A stretch of 18,789 nt of DNA. Source: Cellvibrionales bacterium UBA4495. Its GTDB lineage: Bacteria > Pseudomonadota > Gammaproteobacteria > Pseudomonadales > Porticoccaceae. Position numbers and translations under genes: made by a program. Shown in pieces: positions 6,734-14,885 of this stretch. The stretch covers positions 1,688 through 20,476 of the forward strand of contig DGNJ01000023.1 of assembly GCA_002388905.1 (NCBI GenBank), in the 5' to 3' direction. Numbering within the stretch: position 1 is the first letter of the stretch; the number at the start of each line of letters is the position of its first letter. Below the pieces are notes generated by a model. That model was given only the letters and a program-made list of their open reading frames with translations, was not told the DNA's origin and made no database searches.

Positions 6734-8663
6734 GGACCTGTCTCCCGGGTTTCTGTTCGGCCTCTTTGTCGGCAGGGGCGTAAACCAGCAGGGCATTGCC
6801 GGGTTGAAACATGGCGTAGGCATAGCCGGAATTGACGATCACATGACCATCGGCGATGGCGGCTCCGGGGCCGCTCATGCTGCCTCCCCGGGCTTCGATG
6901 CCATTGACGGCCATAACGGGTCTGGTGGTGTCGGTTTGCCAGACCACCCTGCCGGTGGCCCCGTCGTAGGCCCGGAATTTGCCGTCCAGGTGGCCAGCGA
7001 AGACAATGCCCGGCATCGCCGTGACGGCAGCCGAAATACCGGGACTGCACTCCGGCGGTTCGCAGTTGTCCCGGGGGCCGGCTTGCCACAGCTTGTTCCC
7101 GGTGGCGGCATCCAGGGCATGCAGTCCCGGTGCCCCCGGCTTTTCGGCCATGGTGCCGTCGCCCTGCATCGCAAGGTCGGCAATGGGCACGTAGATGCGG
7201 TTGCCTTCGGCGGCCATGCCGAAGTGGACACCGCCCATCAGGCTGCCCCGACCCACCTGGCGTTGCCACAGCACCTTGCCCCCGGCATCCGGGTCGAGGC
7301 CAAAGACCGCGCCCGATTTCTGGCCCGCCACCAGCACCTGGCGCCCGTTACCGGTTTCGACCAGCAGGATGGAGGAGGCAATATCGAAATCCAGTGGCCG
7401 CCCGCCGGTGCAGTTGGGGGTTTTGAGAGCGCAGGCCGGGGTCCAGACATCGTTTTCCGTCACCTGTTGGTGCCAGCGACGCTCGCCGGTATCCGGATCC
7501 ACGGCGAACACGGCATCGGAGTTGTCGTCGGCGGGCAAGGAGTAGTTCTGGCCGCTGCCATGGTAGATCAGGTTTCGTTCTCCGTCATAGGTGGGGCTGG
7601 TCCAGACCGCGGCGCCCGAGGGCCCCAGTATGGGCGTTGCCACCGCGGTTTGTCCCTGCCGGGCCGGCGGCTTGCGGACCGTGTAGTGGCGCCAGCGGAC
7701 ATCGCCACTGGCCACGTCCAGGGCCACCAGTGAGCCGCGAAAGGTGCAGCACGGGTAGTCGGGGCTGGCGGCGGGGGTGACCTCCAGCGACGAGACGGGA
7801 ACGTAAAGGGTGGAGCCCTGTAACAGGGGTGTGCCGGTGATGGTGGCATTGGGGTGGTCGTCGACACGGGTGCGCCAGAGCACCTGGCCGGTCAGCGCAT
7901 CCATGGCATAGGCACGGCCCAGGAGGTCGCCGAAGAAAAGTCGCGGCGGCTGCTCGGGGGGTTGGTCCGCGGACCAGGGTTCCACCACCACGGCAGTGCG
8001 CACCTCGGCGCCGACGTTGCTGGTCCAGCGGGCGCAGCCGGTCTCCAGGTCAAAGGCGTAGAGCGTCCCGTCCTGGCTGCCCACGAAAATCGCGCCCATG
8101 GCCACCACGGGCTGGGATCGGGCGCGCAGGGCGTCGGGGAAGGCAAAAGCCCATTTCAGTTCCAGGCCGGGAATGTCCCGCGCGGTCAAACCCGCCGCTG
8201 CCGTCGGCACAAAGCGCCGGGTATCGTATCCCCAACCCGCCCGGGCCGGCGGCCGGGTCAGGTCAAAGCGGTCGGCCTCGCCCTCGCAGGCGGGGGGGCC
8301 GGGAGGCGCTTCGTAGCTGGCCAGGTCGATTCGGGTCAGGTATTCGGCAACCTGGCGTTTTTGCGCGCTGTCCAGATCCTCCGCCTCCTGCTTCATGGCT
8401 CCCCGGGTGAGGGATTCGACAATGGCCCGGGGCGGCATGGCTTCCAGGAATTGCCGGTGGGGCGCCTTGGCAACGCCGCCCTCGTGGCAGGTCGCGCAGT
8501 GTCGCAGATAGAGTCCGCGGCCGGGATGATTCTCGACATCGAAATCCGCGGGCCGGTGAAAGAGGTTGTCGCTATCGGGTGCCGGTGCCGCATTGGCGAC
8601 AAGGGCGGCAATACCGGTAACGAGCACCAGCGCCAGGCCGGATGTAATCAGTTTGGTGTGCAC
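6726..8663 (-). CDS. Periplasmic PQQ-dependent alcohol dehydrogenase with N-terminal cytochrome c domain (polyvinyl-alcohol dehydrogenase-like)
   Basis: The protein has 645 residues. A Sec signal (about 1-26) is followed by a small cytochrome c domain with the haem site CATCH at 56-60 and a possible axial Met at 76. A quinoprotein beta-propeller with repeated DxxTG-xxxW blades makes up the rest (LETGCARW, LTGQVLW, ATGNKLW, ATGRVVW). The haem-first order is that of polyvinyl-alcohol dehydrogenase (cytochrome). A vicinal Cys pair (C305-C306) recalls the disulfide near PQQ in quinoprotein alcohol dehydrogenases. It would oxidise an alcohol in the periplasm and pass electrons to its own haem. The start is a GTG with AGGGGGAT about 7 bases upstream. 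The in-frame ATG at 8693 falls in a hairpin loop. No pqq biosynthesis gene is in the window. Confidence 0.85.
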   Translation of the reverse strand: MHTKLITSGLALVLVTGIAALVANAAPAPDSDNLFHRPADFDVENHPGRGLYLRHCATCHEGGVAKAPHRQFLEAMPPRAIVESLTRGAMKQEAEDLDSAQKRQVAEYLTRIDLASYEAPPGPPACEGEADRFDLTRPPARAGWGYDTRRFVPTAAAGLTARDIPGLELKWAFAFPDALRARSQPVVAMGAIFVGSQDGTLYAFDLETGCARWTSNVGAEVRTAVVVEPWSADQPPEQPPRLFFGDLLGRAYAMDALTGQVLWRTRVDDHPNATITGTPLLQGSTLYVPVSSLEVTPAASPDYPCCTFRGSLVALDVASGDVRWRHYTVRKPPARQGQTAVATPILGPSGAAVWTSPTYDGERNLIYHGSGQNYSLPADDNSDAVFAVDPDTGERRWHQQVTENDVWTPACALKTPNCTGGRPLDFDIASSILLVETGNGRQVLVAGQKSGAVFGLDPDAGGKVLWQRQVGRGSLMGGVHFGMAAEGNRIYVPIADLAMQGDGTMAEKPGAPGLHALDAATGNKLWQAGPRDNCEPPECSPGISAAVTAMPGIVFAGHLDGKFRAYDGATGRVVWQTDTTRPVMAVNGIEARGGSMSGPGAAIADGHVIVNSGYAYAMFQPGNALLVYAPADKEAEQKPGRQVHE

Positions 8664-8680
8664 GCCTGAATCCCCCTGAT

Positions 8681-8710
8681 GACCCCGGCGCATTGTCCCG
8701 GGGTCGTTTT
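8681..8710 (+). promoter_or_regulatory. Hairpin with T-run in the 5' leader of the PQQ dehydrogenase gene
   Basis: GACCCCGG (8681-8688) pairs perfectly with CCGGGGTC (8698-8705) around a 9-base loop. On the plus strand it is followed by GTTTTT, the form of an intrinsic terminator, yet no plus-strand gene leads into it. On the minus strand the same stem sits directly before the Shine-Dalgarno of the dehydrogenase, where it could affect message stability or translation. Confidence 0.45.
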
Positions 8711-9093
8711 TGCCCAGGGGGTATTCTTGCAGAGTGTCAATATTGATACCAGCGACTGGCCCTGGTGTTCCCGGCCCTTTACTTGCGGGAGGTGGGGAGG
8801 CGCATGCCAGGTGCGCGCCAAGGCCGCTTCCAGCTAAAAACCCGGGCAGGCGCCGGAGCTTTTGTCCGTGGACCTGGGCTCGGACAGCCGGGCGGCGTTA
8901 AAGACGTTGGCGTGGGTTGACCAATCGTTGGCGTTCCGGAAAGAGTTCTTGCACGGGTAGGGCGTTCTCGCCGCTTGCCCCGTCGGTACTGCTGCCGATC
9001 CGATCACTGCCACGGTGACGTTGGCGACTGTGTCGCCAGGGCGGGTAAGCATGCCCGTATCCTGCAGGGCCTGTTTACTGAATTATTCCCATT
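8711..9093. other. Intergenic region without a recognisable gene
   Basis: No frame in this stretch of about 380 bp has coding character I trust. A minus-strand frame at 8834-9052 has no family features. A perfect TGGCGAC/GTCGCCA hairpin with a 3-base loop (9022-9038) and an ACTGAA/TTCAGT pair around 9075-9098 lie just after the VOC gene stop and may end that transcript. A TTGACA hexamer on the minus strand near 8737-8742 has no matching -10. Confidence 0.5.
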
Positions 9094-9900
9094 TCAGTCG
9101 GTTGCGCCCAGTATCGTCGCATCGTCCTTCGCGGAGTATATGCCCAGGGGCAGGCCTTCGAATTGCGAACCGAAATAGTAGGATTTGCCGCCGCTCTTTA
9201 ATGTGCGCTCGCGAAGCACCTTGGCGCCCGCTTCTTCCAGACGTTCGCGGGTACGTTCGACGTCGTCGCACATGACTTCAAAGGCTGCCAGCGGGGGCCG
9301 AAATTCATTTACCAGCTCAGGATTGGGTTTTTCCAGAAGTTTGACCCGGTGGCGACCCACCATTGCCTTCCCGGCCAGGTGACCGGGGTCGGTATCGATA
9401 AAATCCATCGCGAAAAAGCGTTTCATGTCGGCGGCCGCCCTGGATACATGCTCCACGATCAACGATACGCATCCTAGTTTGGGTGGAGACGCTTCTTCCA
9501 GTGTGGGGAATGGCGCCAGCGCGGCTTCCTGGTCGCCTTCATTGGCAATCATGATGGGAATGCCGTGAAAGTCGGGCCCGAAAAGGTATTCCCATGTGTC
9601 TGTATCGGGCAGGTAATTGGGAGCCAGCACCTTGTAGCCAGCCGCCTCCAGCGAAGCCTTTGTCGCCTCCGCATCCGGAAGCGAAAGAGCGACTTCCAAA
9701 AATGGCGGTGTAATGCCCTGGAAACGAAAATCCCCGGTATATTGAAGCGGTTCGAAGCCATGCTCGCCGATCGCCACGCGCAGGGGAAAGTCGCCGACAT
9801 CGACAAACCGGTATTGGAAGCCCAGAACCTCTCCAAAGCGCGCGACCGTGCGATCCATGTCCGCGACGAGATGAGCGATACGGCAAACTCTTGTAGTCAT
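9094..9900 (-). CDS. VOC (glyoxalase/dioxygenase) superfamily protein, two modules
   Basis: This 268-residue protein is made of two vicinal-oxygen-chelate modules. Module 1 (about 1-125) begins RIAHLVADMDRTVARF with a possible metal ligand at H9 and has a second segment, PPFLEVALSLPDAEATKASLEAAGYKVL. Module 2 (about 140-265) begins GCVSLIVEHVSRAAADMKRFF and ends LAAFEVMCDDVERTRERLEEAGAKVL. The family includes extradiol dioxygenases, glyoxalases and isomerases. A histidine is missing at the first ligand position of module 2, so at most one complete metal site may form. The ATG has GAGAG upstream and a good promoter candidate at 9953-9981. The function is not assignable beyond the family. Confidence 0.85.
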   Translation of the reverse strand: MTTRVCRIAHLVADMDRTVARFGEVLGFQYRFVDVGDFPLRVAIGEHGFEPLQYTGDFRFQGITPPFLEVALSLPDAEATKASLEAAGYKVLAPNYLPDTDTWEYLFGPDFHGIPIMIANEGDQEAALAPFPTLEEASPPKLGCVSLIVEHVSRAAADMKRFFAMDFIDTDPGHLAGKAMVGRHRVKLLEKPNPELVNEFRPPLAAFEVMCDDVERTRERLEEAGAKVLRERTLKSGGKSYYFGSQFEGLPLGIYSAKDDATILGATD

Positions 9901-9952
9901 GACGGCTCTCTATTGTTGTCCATTAGGCGCGAGCAGCGAATATTGACGGCCA

Positions 9953-9981
9953 GAATAAGACGACTGCCTCATATGGGTCAA
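9953..9981 (-). promoter_or_regulatory. Candidate sigma70 promoter of the VOC gene
   Basis: On the minus strand TTGACC (9981-9976) is separated by 17 bp from TTATTC (9958-9953), about 52 bp before the ATG. Confidence 0.45.
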
Positions 9982-10161
9982 ATGTTTTCCCGGTGTTCCT
10001 GACGGTGTGGACGGAAAATGTCGGTGGCGTTTTTTTTGTGTCGGCCCGCATTTGGCCTGAAGCACATTGTATCCAGTTTTAGCCTGCTGAATTTCTCTGG
10101 CGTGCAGGAATTTGCTGTGCCCCGGCAAAGGCGGCGGAACAGGGGGTTGGGGGTTCCGTCG

Positions 10162-10191
10162 TTGATATATATAAGTTGAATGTCTTATTAT
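10162..10191 (+). promoter_or_regulatory. Candidate sigma70 promoter of the EthD-domain gene
   Basis: TTGATA (10162-10167), an 18-bp spacer, then TATTAT (10186-10191): each hexamer has one mismatch to consensus. It lies about 120 bp before the ATG, leaving a long leader that contains a small GGCC-TTTC-GGCC hairpin near 10271. Together with the opposite VOC promoter it fills the 411-bp divergent region 9901-10311. I see no further gene there. Confidence 0.5.
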
Positions 10192-10311
10192 GCTTTTCGG
10201 TGCAGGAATGCCCGCTGCGTTAATAAAGGTCGCTGTGGTGAACTGTACACGAGGATTAACCCGGAGCTTAGGCCTTTCGGCCATTGCCACTATTAGAGGC
10301 AGTTATCAATC

Positions 10312-11028
10312 ATGATTAAAACCATCGGCCTCGGTAAACGATGCGCGGACAAAACCCGCGATCAGGCCCAGCAATACCACATCGATCATCATGCGCCCTT
10401 TGGCAAGCGGGTTGCCCAGCCGCTGGGCATGCTGCGTTATGTGGGTTATTACCCGCAAAGTGCCACCACTATGGCCGGGGACGCCATCGATATCCCCTGG
10501 GACTTCATCGTTCCCGAGTACTTTACCGACGAATTCTTCAACAACATTGAACAATGGCGCGAGAATGATCCGGACGGTCGGGAAATCACCATTGACGAAG
10601 CCCGGTTCTGCGACAGAGGCGCCGGCGTGATAATGGTCTGTGACGACAACGAAATCGTTCCCGACAGCGGCAGGGATGGGGTCAATATCTTTTTCGGCGC
10701 CAGGCGGGCGGAGGGTCTCGAGCCCCGGGACTACCACGAGAAACACCGGACCGTCATAGCACCCTGGGCAAAACGGGTTTATGGCGAGATGCTTCTCGAC
10801 TACCGCGCCTACTATGTTCGCGAGGCCTACAACCTGGAGCAGGGCCTGATGCCCGAGGCCCCCTACGACGCCATGGTTCAGGCCCGGTTCGATCCCGCTG
10901 TGATGGGGGATATGGCCGCCTGGATGGCGCGCCCGGATGTGATCGAATTGCTGCACGAGGAGGCAAAGTTCACGGATACCGGCACCCTGGTATCCATGGT
11001 TTGCCGCTATCAACCCTATATCCTTTAA
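10312..11028 (+). CDS. EthD domain-containing protein (tandem dimeric alpha-beta barrel)
   Basis: This 238-residue protein has two ferredoxin-like EthD modules. The first carries QYHIDHHAP at 21-29 and the second RDYHEKHRTVIAPW at 139-152; the Y-H-x-x-H pattern is the EthD signature in both. EthD-type proteins occur beside catabolic oxygenases and dehydrogenases, and some relatives are decarboxylases, cyclases or dehalogenases. AGAGG lies 12 bases upstream of the ATG. It is divergent from the VOC gene, so the two may share regulation. Leu codons are mainly CTG, as in the rest of the left block. Confidence 0.82.
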   Translation: MIKTIGLGKRCADKTRDQAQQYHIDHHAPFGKRVAQPLGMLRYVGYYPQSATTMAGDAIDIPWDFIVPEYFTDEFFNNIEQWRENDPDGREITIDEARFCDRGAGVIMVCDDNEIVPDSGRDGVNIFFGARRAEGLEPRDYHEKHRTVIAPWAKRVYGEMLLDYRAYYVREAYNLEQGLMPEAPYDAMVQARFDPAVMGDMAAWMARPDVIELLHEEAKFTDTGTLVSMVCRYQPYIL

Positions 11029-11445
11029 TGCGCCGCCGACCTGCGGCCTCTGATCGTGCCTGAATACGGTTGATCGATCCTTATCGGTAGAGCGACTGAA
11101 TCGCGGGAGCTTTACCGGCGCTCCGGAACTGGCAATTGCGAATGAGTCCTGTATCGCTCATTACAACAACGATCCGAAACCCTTCTTATTGACCGCCAAG
11201 ACGGCCGCCATCCGGGGTAAGGTGGTCAGAGCGAATCGCCGGTTAAGTTCCAGGCAGGAAACGAACGACGCTATGCTGGCGGGTCGAATCCGCAGCGAAT
11301 CGAAATTGCATTTCGGAGACGACGAAAAGAATCGCGATAGTGTTTGGCGAGGTTCCCGGCTTTCCCGCGCGGTCGCCCGATTCGATGGCTGTGGCGCGAT
11401 ACTATCTGACGGGCCGGTGTTCCCCGTTTTAATCGCCGGAGTAGG
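11029..11445. other. Intergenic region without a recognisable gene
   Basis: About 420 bp between the convergent EthD gene and leuA. A plus-strand frame at 11189-11524 has no recognisable domain and runs antisense into leuA, so I do not call it. No tRNA, insertion-sequence end or direct repeat is visible. Confidence 0.5.
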
Positions 11446-11472
11446 GGTGGCGAGCGTCAGGCGCTCGCCACC
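11446..11472 (-). terminator. Strong hairpin spanning the leuA stop codon
   Basis: GGTGGCGAGCG (11446-11456) pairs over 11 bp with CGCTCGCCACC (11462-11472) around a 5-base loop holding the TGA stop codon. There is no T-run after it on the minus strand, so it may protect the 3' end rather than terminate by itself. Confidence 0.45.
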
Positions 11473-13160
11473 GCCGCTTCCGATTCCACGGCTTCCGCTG
11501 TCGGCGAAGTACAGTGGCGATTGAGGCCGTTGAACAGCGCCTTGATGGCGGCGCTGACGATGCTCCGGTCGATGCCCACGCCGAAGATCGCCGGTCTATC
11601 GTCGATCTGCATCTCGATGTAGCAAACCGCTTCGACGGCCGAGCCCGAACCCAGGGCATGTTCGTGGTAGTCCACCACCCGGACATTGCCGCCGAGGGCG
11701 TTGACGGCGGCGTCGATGGCGCCGCTGCCGGTGCCGGTGGCCCGCCGGGGCTGACCGTTCTCGGTGTAGTCGATGGCGATTTCCGTGGCATTGTCGCCGT
11801 GGGCGGTGTGGGTCCTTACCTCGGCGTCCACCAGACGGTAAGGGCTGTCCCCCTGCAGATACTCTTCCTCGAAGAGCTTGAAGATATCGTCACTGCTCGC
11901 TTCCTTGCCCGTGCGGTCCGTAAAGCCCTTCACCACTCGGCTGAATTCGATCTGCAGGCGCCGGGGCAATTCCAGCCCGTACTGCTGGTGGAGCAGGAAA
12001 CTGACGCCACCCTTGCCGGACTGGCTGTTGACGCGAATGATCGATTCATACGTCCGCCCGAGATCCTTCGGATCGAGCGGCAGGTAGGGCACCTGCCAGA
12101 TGTCACCCTGCTTGTAATGAGCGAGACCTTTCTTGATCGCGTCCTGATGCGAACCGGAAAACGCCGTGAACACGAGATCGCCCACGTAGGGGTGACGCGG
12201 ATGGATCGGCAACTGCGTGCAGTATTCCGCCGTCCGCGCGATCTCGTTGATCTGCGAAAAATCGAGCCCCGGATCGATGCCCTGACTGTAGAGATTGAGC
12301 GCCAGCGTCACGAGATCGACATTGCCCGTGCGCTCGCCATTGCCGAAGAGACAGCCTTCGACGCGATCGGCGCCCGCCATAACGGCAAGCTCCGCGGCCG
12401 CCACTGCCGTTCCCCGGTCGTTATGCGGGTGCACGGACAAGATGATGCCGTCGCGCCGCTCGAGATTCCGGTGCATCCATTCGATCTGGTCGGCATAGAT
12501 GTTCGGCGTCGCCATCTCGACCGTCGCCGGCAGGTTGATGACGACTTTCTTCTCCGGTCCCGCTTCCCAGATCTTGGTGACGGCGTCGACGACTTCCTTG
12601 GCGAAGTCGAGCTCGGTCCCTGAAAACACTTCCGGGCTGTACTGGAACGTCCAGTTCGTCTCCGGCATGGTCGCGGCGATTTCCTTGATCTGGCGCGCGC
12701 TCTCCGTCGCGATCGCCTGCACGCCCTGCTTGCCCTGCTGGAACACGACCTCGCGGAAATTCGGCGCCGTCGCGTTGTAGACATGCACGATGGCGTTCTT
12801 CGCGCCGCGCAACGATTCCATCGTCCGCGAGATCAGTTCCGGCCGCGCCTGCGTCAGCACTTCCACATGCACATCGTCCGGCACGCGGCCTTCCTCGACG
12901 AGCTTGCGGATGAAACCGAAATCCGTATCCGACGCCGACGGGAAACCCGCTTCGATTTCCTTGAAGCCGATCTTCACGAGGAGTTCGAACATGCGCAGCT
13001 TCCGTTCCGCGTTCATCGGTTCGAAAAGCGCCTGGTTGCCGTCGCGGAGATCGGTGCTCATCCAGATCGGCGGCTTGGTGATCGCCTTTGTGGGCCATTG
13101 CCGGTCGGACAAGGGCACCTGCGGAAAGGCGCGGTATTTGACGGATGGATTCTTCAACAT
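11457..13160 (-). CDS. leuA: 2-isopropylmalate synthase (LeuA type 2)
   Basis: This 567-residue enzyme condenses acetyl-CoA with 2-oxoisovalerate in the first committed step of leucine synthesis. The TIM-barrel metal/substrate motif is DLRDGNQAL (37-45), HPHNDRG (244-250) carries the metal histidines, and NGERTGN is at 274-280. The linker [15 protein letters not shown] (376-390) leads to the C-terminal leucine-sensing domain (about 430-550), which contains [15 protein letters not shown]. The ATG at 13160 gives normal family length; an upstream TTG at 13229 would add 23 atypical residues. By my hand count, Leu is about 15 CTC to 6 CTG before residue 376 and about 4 CTC to 7 CTG after it. Pro is 19 CCG of 24 before and 2 of 5 after. 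The gene may therefore be a mosaic. Confidence 0.95.
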   Translation of the reverse strand: MLKNPSVKYRAFPQVPLSDRQWPTKAITKPPIWMSTDLRDGNQALFEPMNAERKLRMFELLVKIGFKEIEAGFPSASDTDFGFIRKLVEEGRVPDDVHVEVLTQARPELISRTMESLRGAKNAIVHVYNATAPNFREVVFQQGKQGVQAIATESARQIKEIAATMPETNWTFQYSPEVFSGTELDFAKEVVDAVTKIWEAGPEKKVVINLPATVEMATPNIYADQIEWMHRNLERRDGIILSVHPHNDRGTAVAAAELAVMAGADRVEGCLFGNGERTGNVDLVTLALNLYSQGIDPGLDFSQINEIARTAEYCTQLPIHPRHPYVGDLVFTAFSGSHQDAIKKGLAHYKQGDIWQVPYLPLDPKDLGRTYESIIRVNSQSGKGGVSFLLHQQYGLELPRRLQIEFSRVVKGFTDRTGKEASSDDIFKLFEEEYLQGDSPYRLVDAEVRTHTAHGDNATEIAIDYTENGQPRRATGTGSGAIDAAVNALGGNVRVVDYHEHALGSGSAVEAVCYIEMQIDDRPAIFGVGIDRSIVSAAIKALFNGLNRHCTSPTAEAVESEAAVASA

Positions 13161-13260
13161 GACGTATCTCGCATCTTCGGCGGATGGACTGCGCGGCTCG
13201 CGGACCTTCGTGGCGGCCACGCGGCGCAAGGATTAATCGGAAAATGTCGGAAGATAAATG

Positions 13261-13283
13261 TTTTCTGCGCTACGCGCAGAGAA
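13261..13283 (-). promoter_or_regulatory. Hairpin at the end of the candidate leader peptide
   Basis: TCTGCGC (13264-13270) pairs with GCGCAGA (13274-13280) around a 3-base loop, extendable to 10 bp with one G-T pair. On the minus strand an alternative CGCGC-TTCTCT-GCGCG stem, with the last Leu-Leu codons in its loop, uses the same bases and excludes this one. Confidence 0.4.
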
Positions 13284-13353
13284 GCGCGCCCCGAAGGAGG
13301 GCGTTGTCGAGGCCGAAAATCTGGCCCAGGGCGATATGCCGGTCGCTTTTCAT
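13270..13353 (-). CDS. Candidate leuA leader peptide (27 aa)
   Basis: A short frame from ATG at 13353 to TAG at 13270 encodes 27 residues with six Leu, including two Leu-Leu pairs near the end (NALLRGALLCA). No Shine-Dalgarno precedes it. A good promoter places the expected transcript start at or next to the ATG, as in leaderless leader peptides such as trpL of Sinorhizobium. Its stop codon lies in a hairpin, and leuA begins 109 bp downstream. This fits leucine attenuation, but no classical U-run terminator is visible, so the call is tentative. Confidence 0.35.
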   Translation of the reverse strand: MKSDRHIALGQIFGLDNALLRGALLCA

Positions 13354-13360
13354 GTGGCGG

Positions 13361-13389
13361 ACCATAGGCCCGCGCCGCAAACCCGTCAA
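13361..13389 (-). promoter_or_regulatory. Candidate promoter for leuA and its leader
   Basis: On the minus strand TTGACG (13389-13384), a 17-bp spacer, then TATGGT (13366-13361). The leader ATG begins eight bases after the -10 box, so the transcript may start at the start codon itself. Confidence 0.5.
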
Positions 13390-13434
13390 GATACGGACGA
13401 ATGGAAAGAAGTCGTTAATAGGACAGCACTTCTG

Positions 13435-14049
13435 TCACTCGACATATTCCGAAATCGTCTCCGCCATCTTGTCGGGCGATGTCTGCGGCGGGAAGAGCTT
13501 CAGGTATTCGCCGTCCGGGCCCATCAGGAAAACGATGGAGGAATGATCCATCGTGTAGTCCGCCGAGGAGCTCTCGTCCGCCGCCTTGCGATAGAAGACG
13601 TGATAGGCCTTCGCCACCTTGTCGATCTGTTCGGGTGTGCCGGTCAGGCCGACGAGCCGCGGATGGAAGAGCGCCACGTAGCGCGCCATCACTTCCGGCG
13701 TGTCGCGCTCCGGATCGATGGTGATGAAGATCGGTTGCACCTTTTCCGCGTCGTCCCCGAGAGAGTTAACGGCGCTCGACATGACGCCGAGTTCGGTCGG
13801 GCAGACGTCCGGACAGAAGGTGAAGCCGAAATAGATCAGCATGTATTTGCCCCGGAAGTCCTCGTCCGTGACTGTCTCTCCGTCATGGTTGACGAGGGTG
13901 AAGGGCCCGCCGACGCTTGCCGCCGCCGGAGCGGAGCCGCCGGGATTGCGGTCCTCGGCCGTGCCCACCAGCACCTCCGACAGGCCGATTCCCACAGCCA
14001 CCGCCAGAACAATGCCTGCCACGAGAGCGATCATGCCGTTGCGCGTCAT
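13435..14049 (-). CDS. SCO1/SenC/PrrC-family copper chaperone
   Basis: This 204-residue protein has one N-terminal membrane anchor (about 6-28) and a periplasmic thioredoxin-like domain. The copper/redox site is FCPDVCP with C79 and C83, and the third ligand is H169 in MDHSSIVFL. SCO proteins deliver copper to the CuA centre of cytochrome c oxidase. In Rhodobacter the homologue PrrC sits with the PrrB/PrrA redox regulators, whose relatives RegB/RegA are encoded 2 kb away here. GGGAGAA lies upstream of the ATG. It is divergent from the ankyrin-repeat gene. Confidence 0.93.
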   Translation of the reverse strand: MTRNGMIALVAGIVLAVAVGIGLSEVLVGTAEDRNPGGSAPAAASVGGPFTLVNHDGETVTDEDFRGKYMLIYFGFTFCPDVCPTELGVMSSAVNSLGDDAEKVQPIFITIDPERDTPEVMARYVALFHPRLVGLTGTPEQIDKVAKAYHVFYRKAADESSSADYTMDHSSIVFLMGPDGEYLKLFPPQTSPDKMAETISEYVE

Positions 14050-14195
14050 TGGTTTTCTCCCTTGGCGGCGTTCTTCTCCCGCTCGCCTTTTGTCTCATTG
14101 GCGGACGGGAGCGGATCGATGGTCTATACTGTTTTCAGGGGGCTGATCGCGACCCGTCCCCATGTCTGTCTATCGTCAAAAGAGCTTCGAGAACA

Positions 14196-14819
14196 ATGTT
14201 TCGATCCACGAGAATCCGTTCCGGCGGCAATATGACACGCGAGGCCTTCCGGACATGGCTTGCTCCCGCGCTCGTTCTGGTGGCCGTCTCCTGGGCCTTT
14301 TCGCCCGCAATGGCGATCCAGCCCGGCGGTCCGACCAATTACTTGGTGGACAATGAGACGGTCCAGGCCGCGCGTACCGGCGACAACGAGACCCTCCGCG
14401 CCGACCTCATCAAGGGCGTGTCGCCGAACGAAAGCGGCAGTGATCGTATCCCGATGCTCGTTCTCGCAACCGGCAGCGGCCATCTCTCGACGGTGAAGCT
14501 GCTTCTCGAATATGGCGCAGATCCTGACAAACGCGCACCGGACGGCACCACGCCGCTTTCGATCGCGGCCCTGTCGGGCAGGTCGGACATCGCCGAGGCG
14601 CTGCTTCTTGCGGGCGCCGATCCCGACAGGCCGGGTGCGAACCGCGAGGTGCCGCTCCTGATCGCGACGCGCGCGCGTCAGGCGGGCATCGTCGAGGTGT
14701 TGATCCGCCATGGGGTCGATACGAGCGAGACCGATGTGACCGGACGCTCCGCCCTCGATCTGGCGGAGGAAAATCACTACCGCGAAATCGCCGCGCTCCT
14801 GCGCGCCGCCGGAACCTAG
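14196..14819 (+). CDS. Exported ankyrin-repeat protein
   Basis: The protein has 207 residues from the ATG at 14196, or 195 from a second in-frame ATG at 14232, which gives a tidier signal peptide; no strong ribosome site decides between them. A signal sequence ends at SPAMA. Four ankyrin repeats follow, with consensus features such as GHLSTVKLLLEYGADP, DGTTPLSIAALSGRSDIAEALLLAGADP and GRSALDLAEENHYREIAALL. Small periplasmic ankyrin proteins usually act as protein-binding scaffolds, and some act beside redox enzymes. The partner is unknown. It lies 66 bp upstream of the MBL-fold gene on the same strand. Confidence 0.85.
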   Translation: MFRSTRIRSGGNMTREAFRTWLAPALVLVAVSWAFSPAMAIQPGGPTNYLVDNETVQAARTGDNETLRADLIKGVSPNESGSDRIPMLVLATGSGHLSTVKLLLEYGADPDKRAPDGTTPLSIAALSGRSDIAEALLLAGADPDRPGANREVPLLIATRARQAGIVEVLIRHGVDTSETDVTGRSALDLAEENHYREIAALLRAAGT

Positions 14820-14885
14820 AAGCCGGCTTGCTCCGGCGCGCGGGCGACCTATCTATATGGAACCGACATTCTTGCCCAGGGCGCA

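Noticed and set aside
8834..9052. A 72-codon minus-strand frame after the VOC gene, considered as a small gene or PqqA
   Set aside because: It lacks the conserved Glu-x3-Tyr of PqqA and any other motif, and contains a hairpin.
9910..10290. A 126-codon minus-strand frame in the divergent intergenic region
   Set aside because: It has no family features, atypical composition, and overlaps both promoter candidates.
11514..12623. A 369-codon plus-strand frame opposite leuA
   Set aside because: It is the antisense shadow of leuA, with no start context or domain.
13258..14235. A 325-codon plus-strand frame opposite the SCO gene
   Set aside because: It is antisense to a protein with intact SCO motifs, and its translation has no recognisable family.
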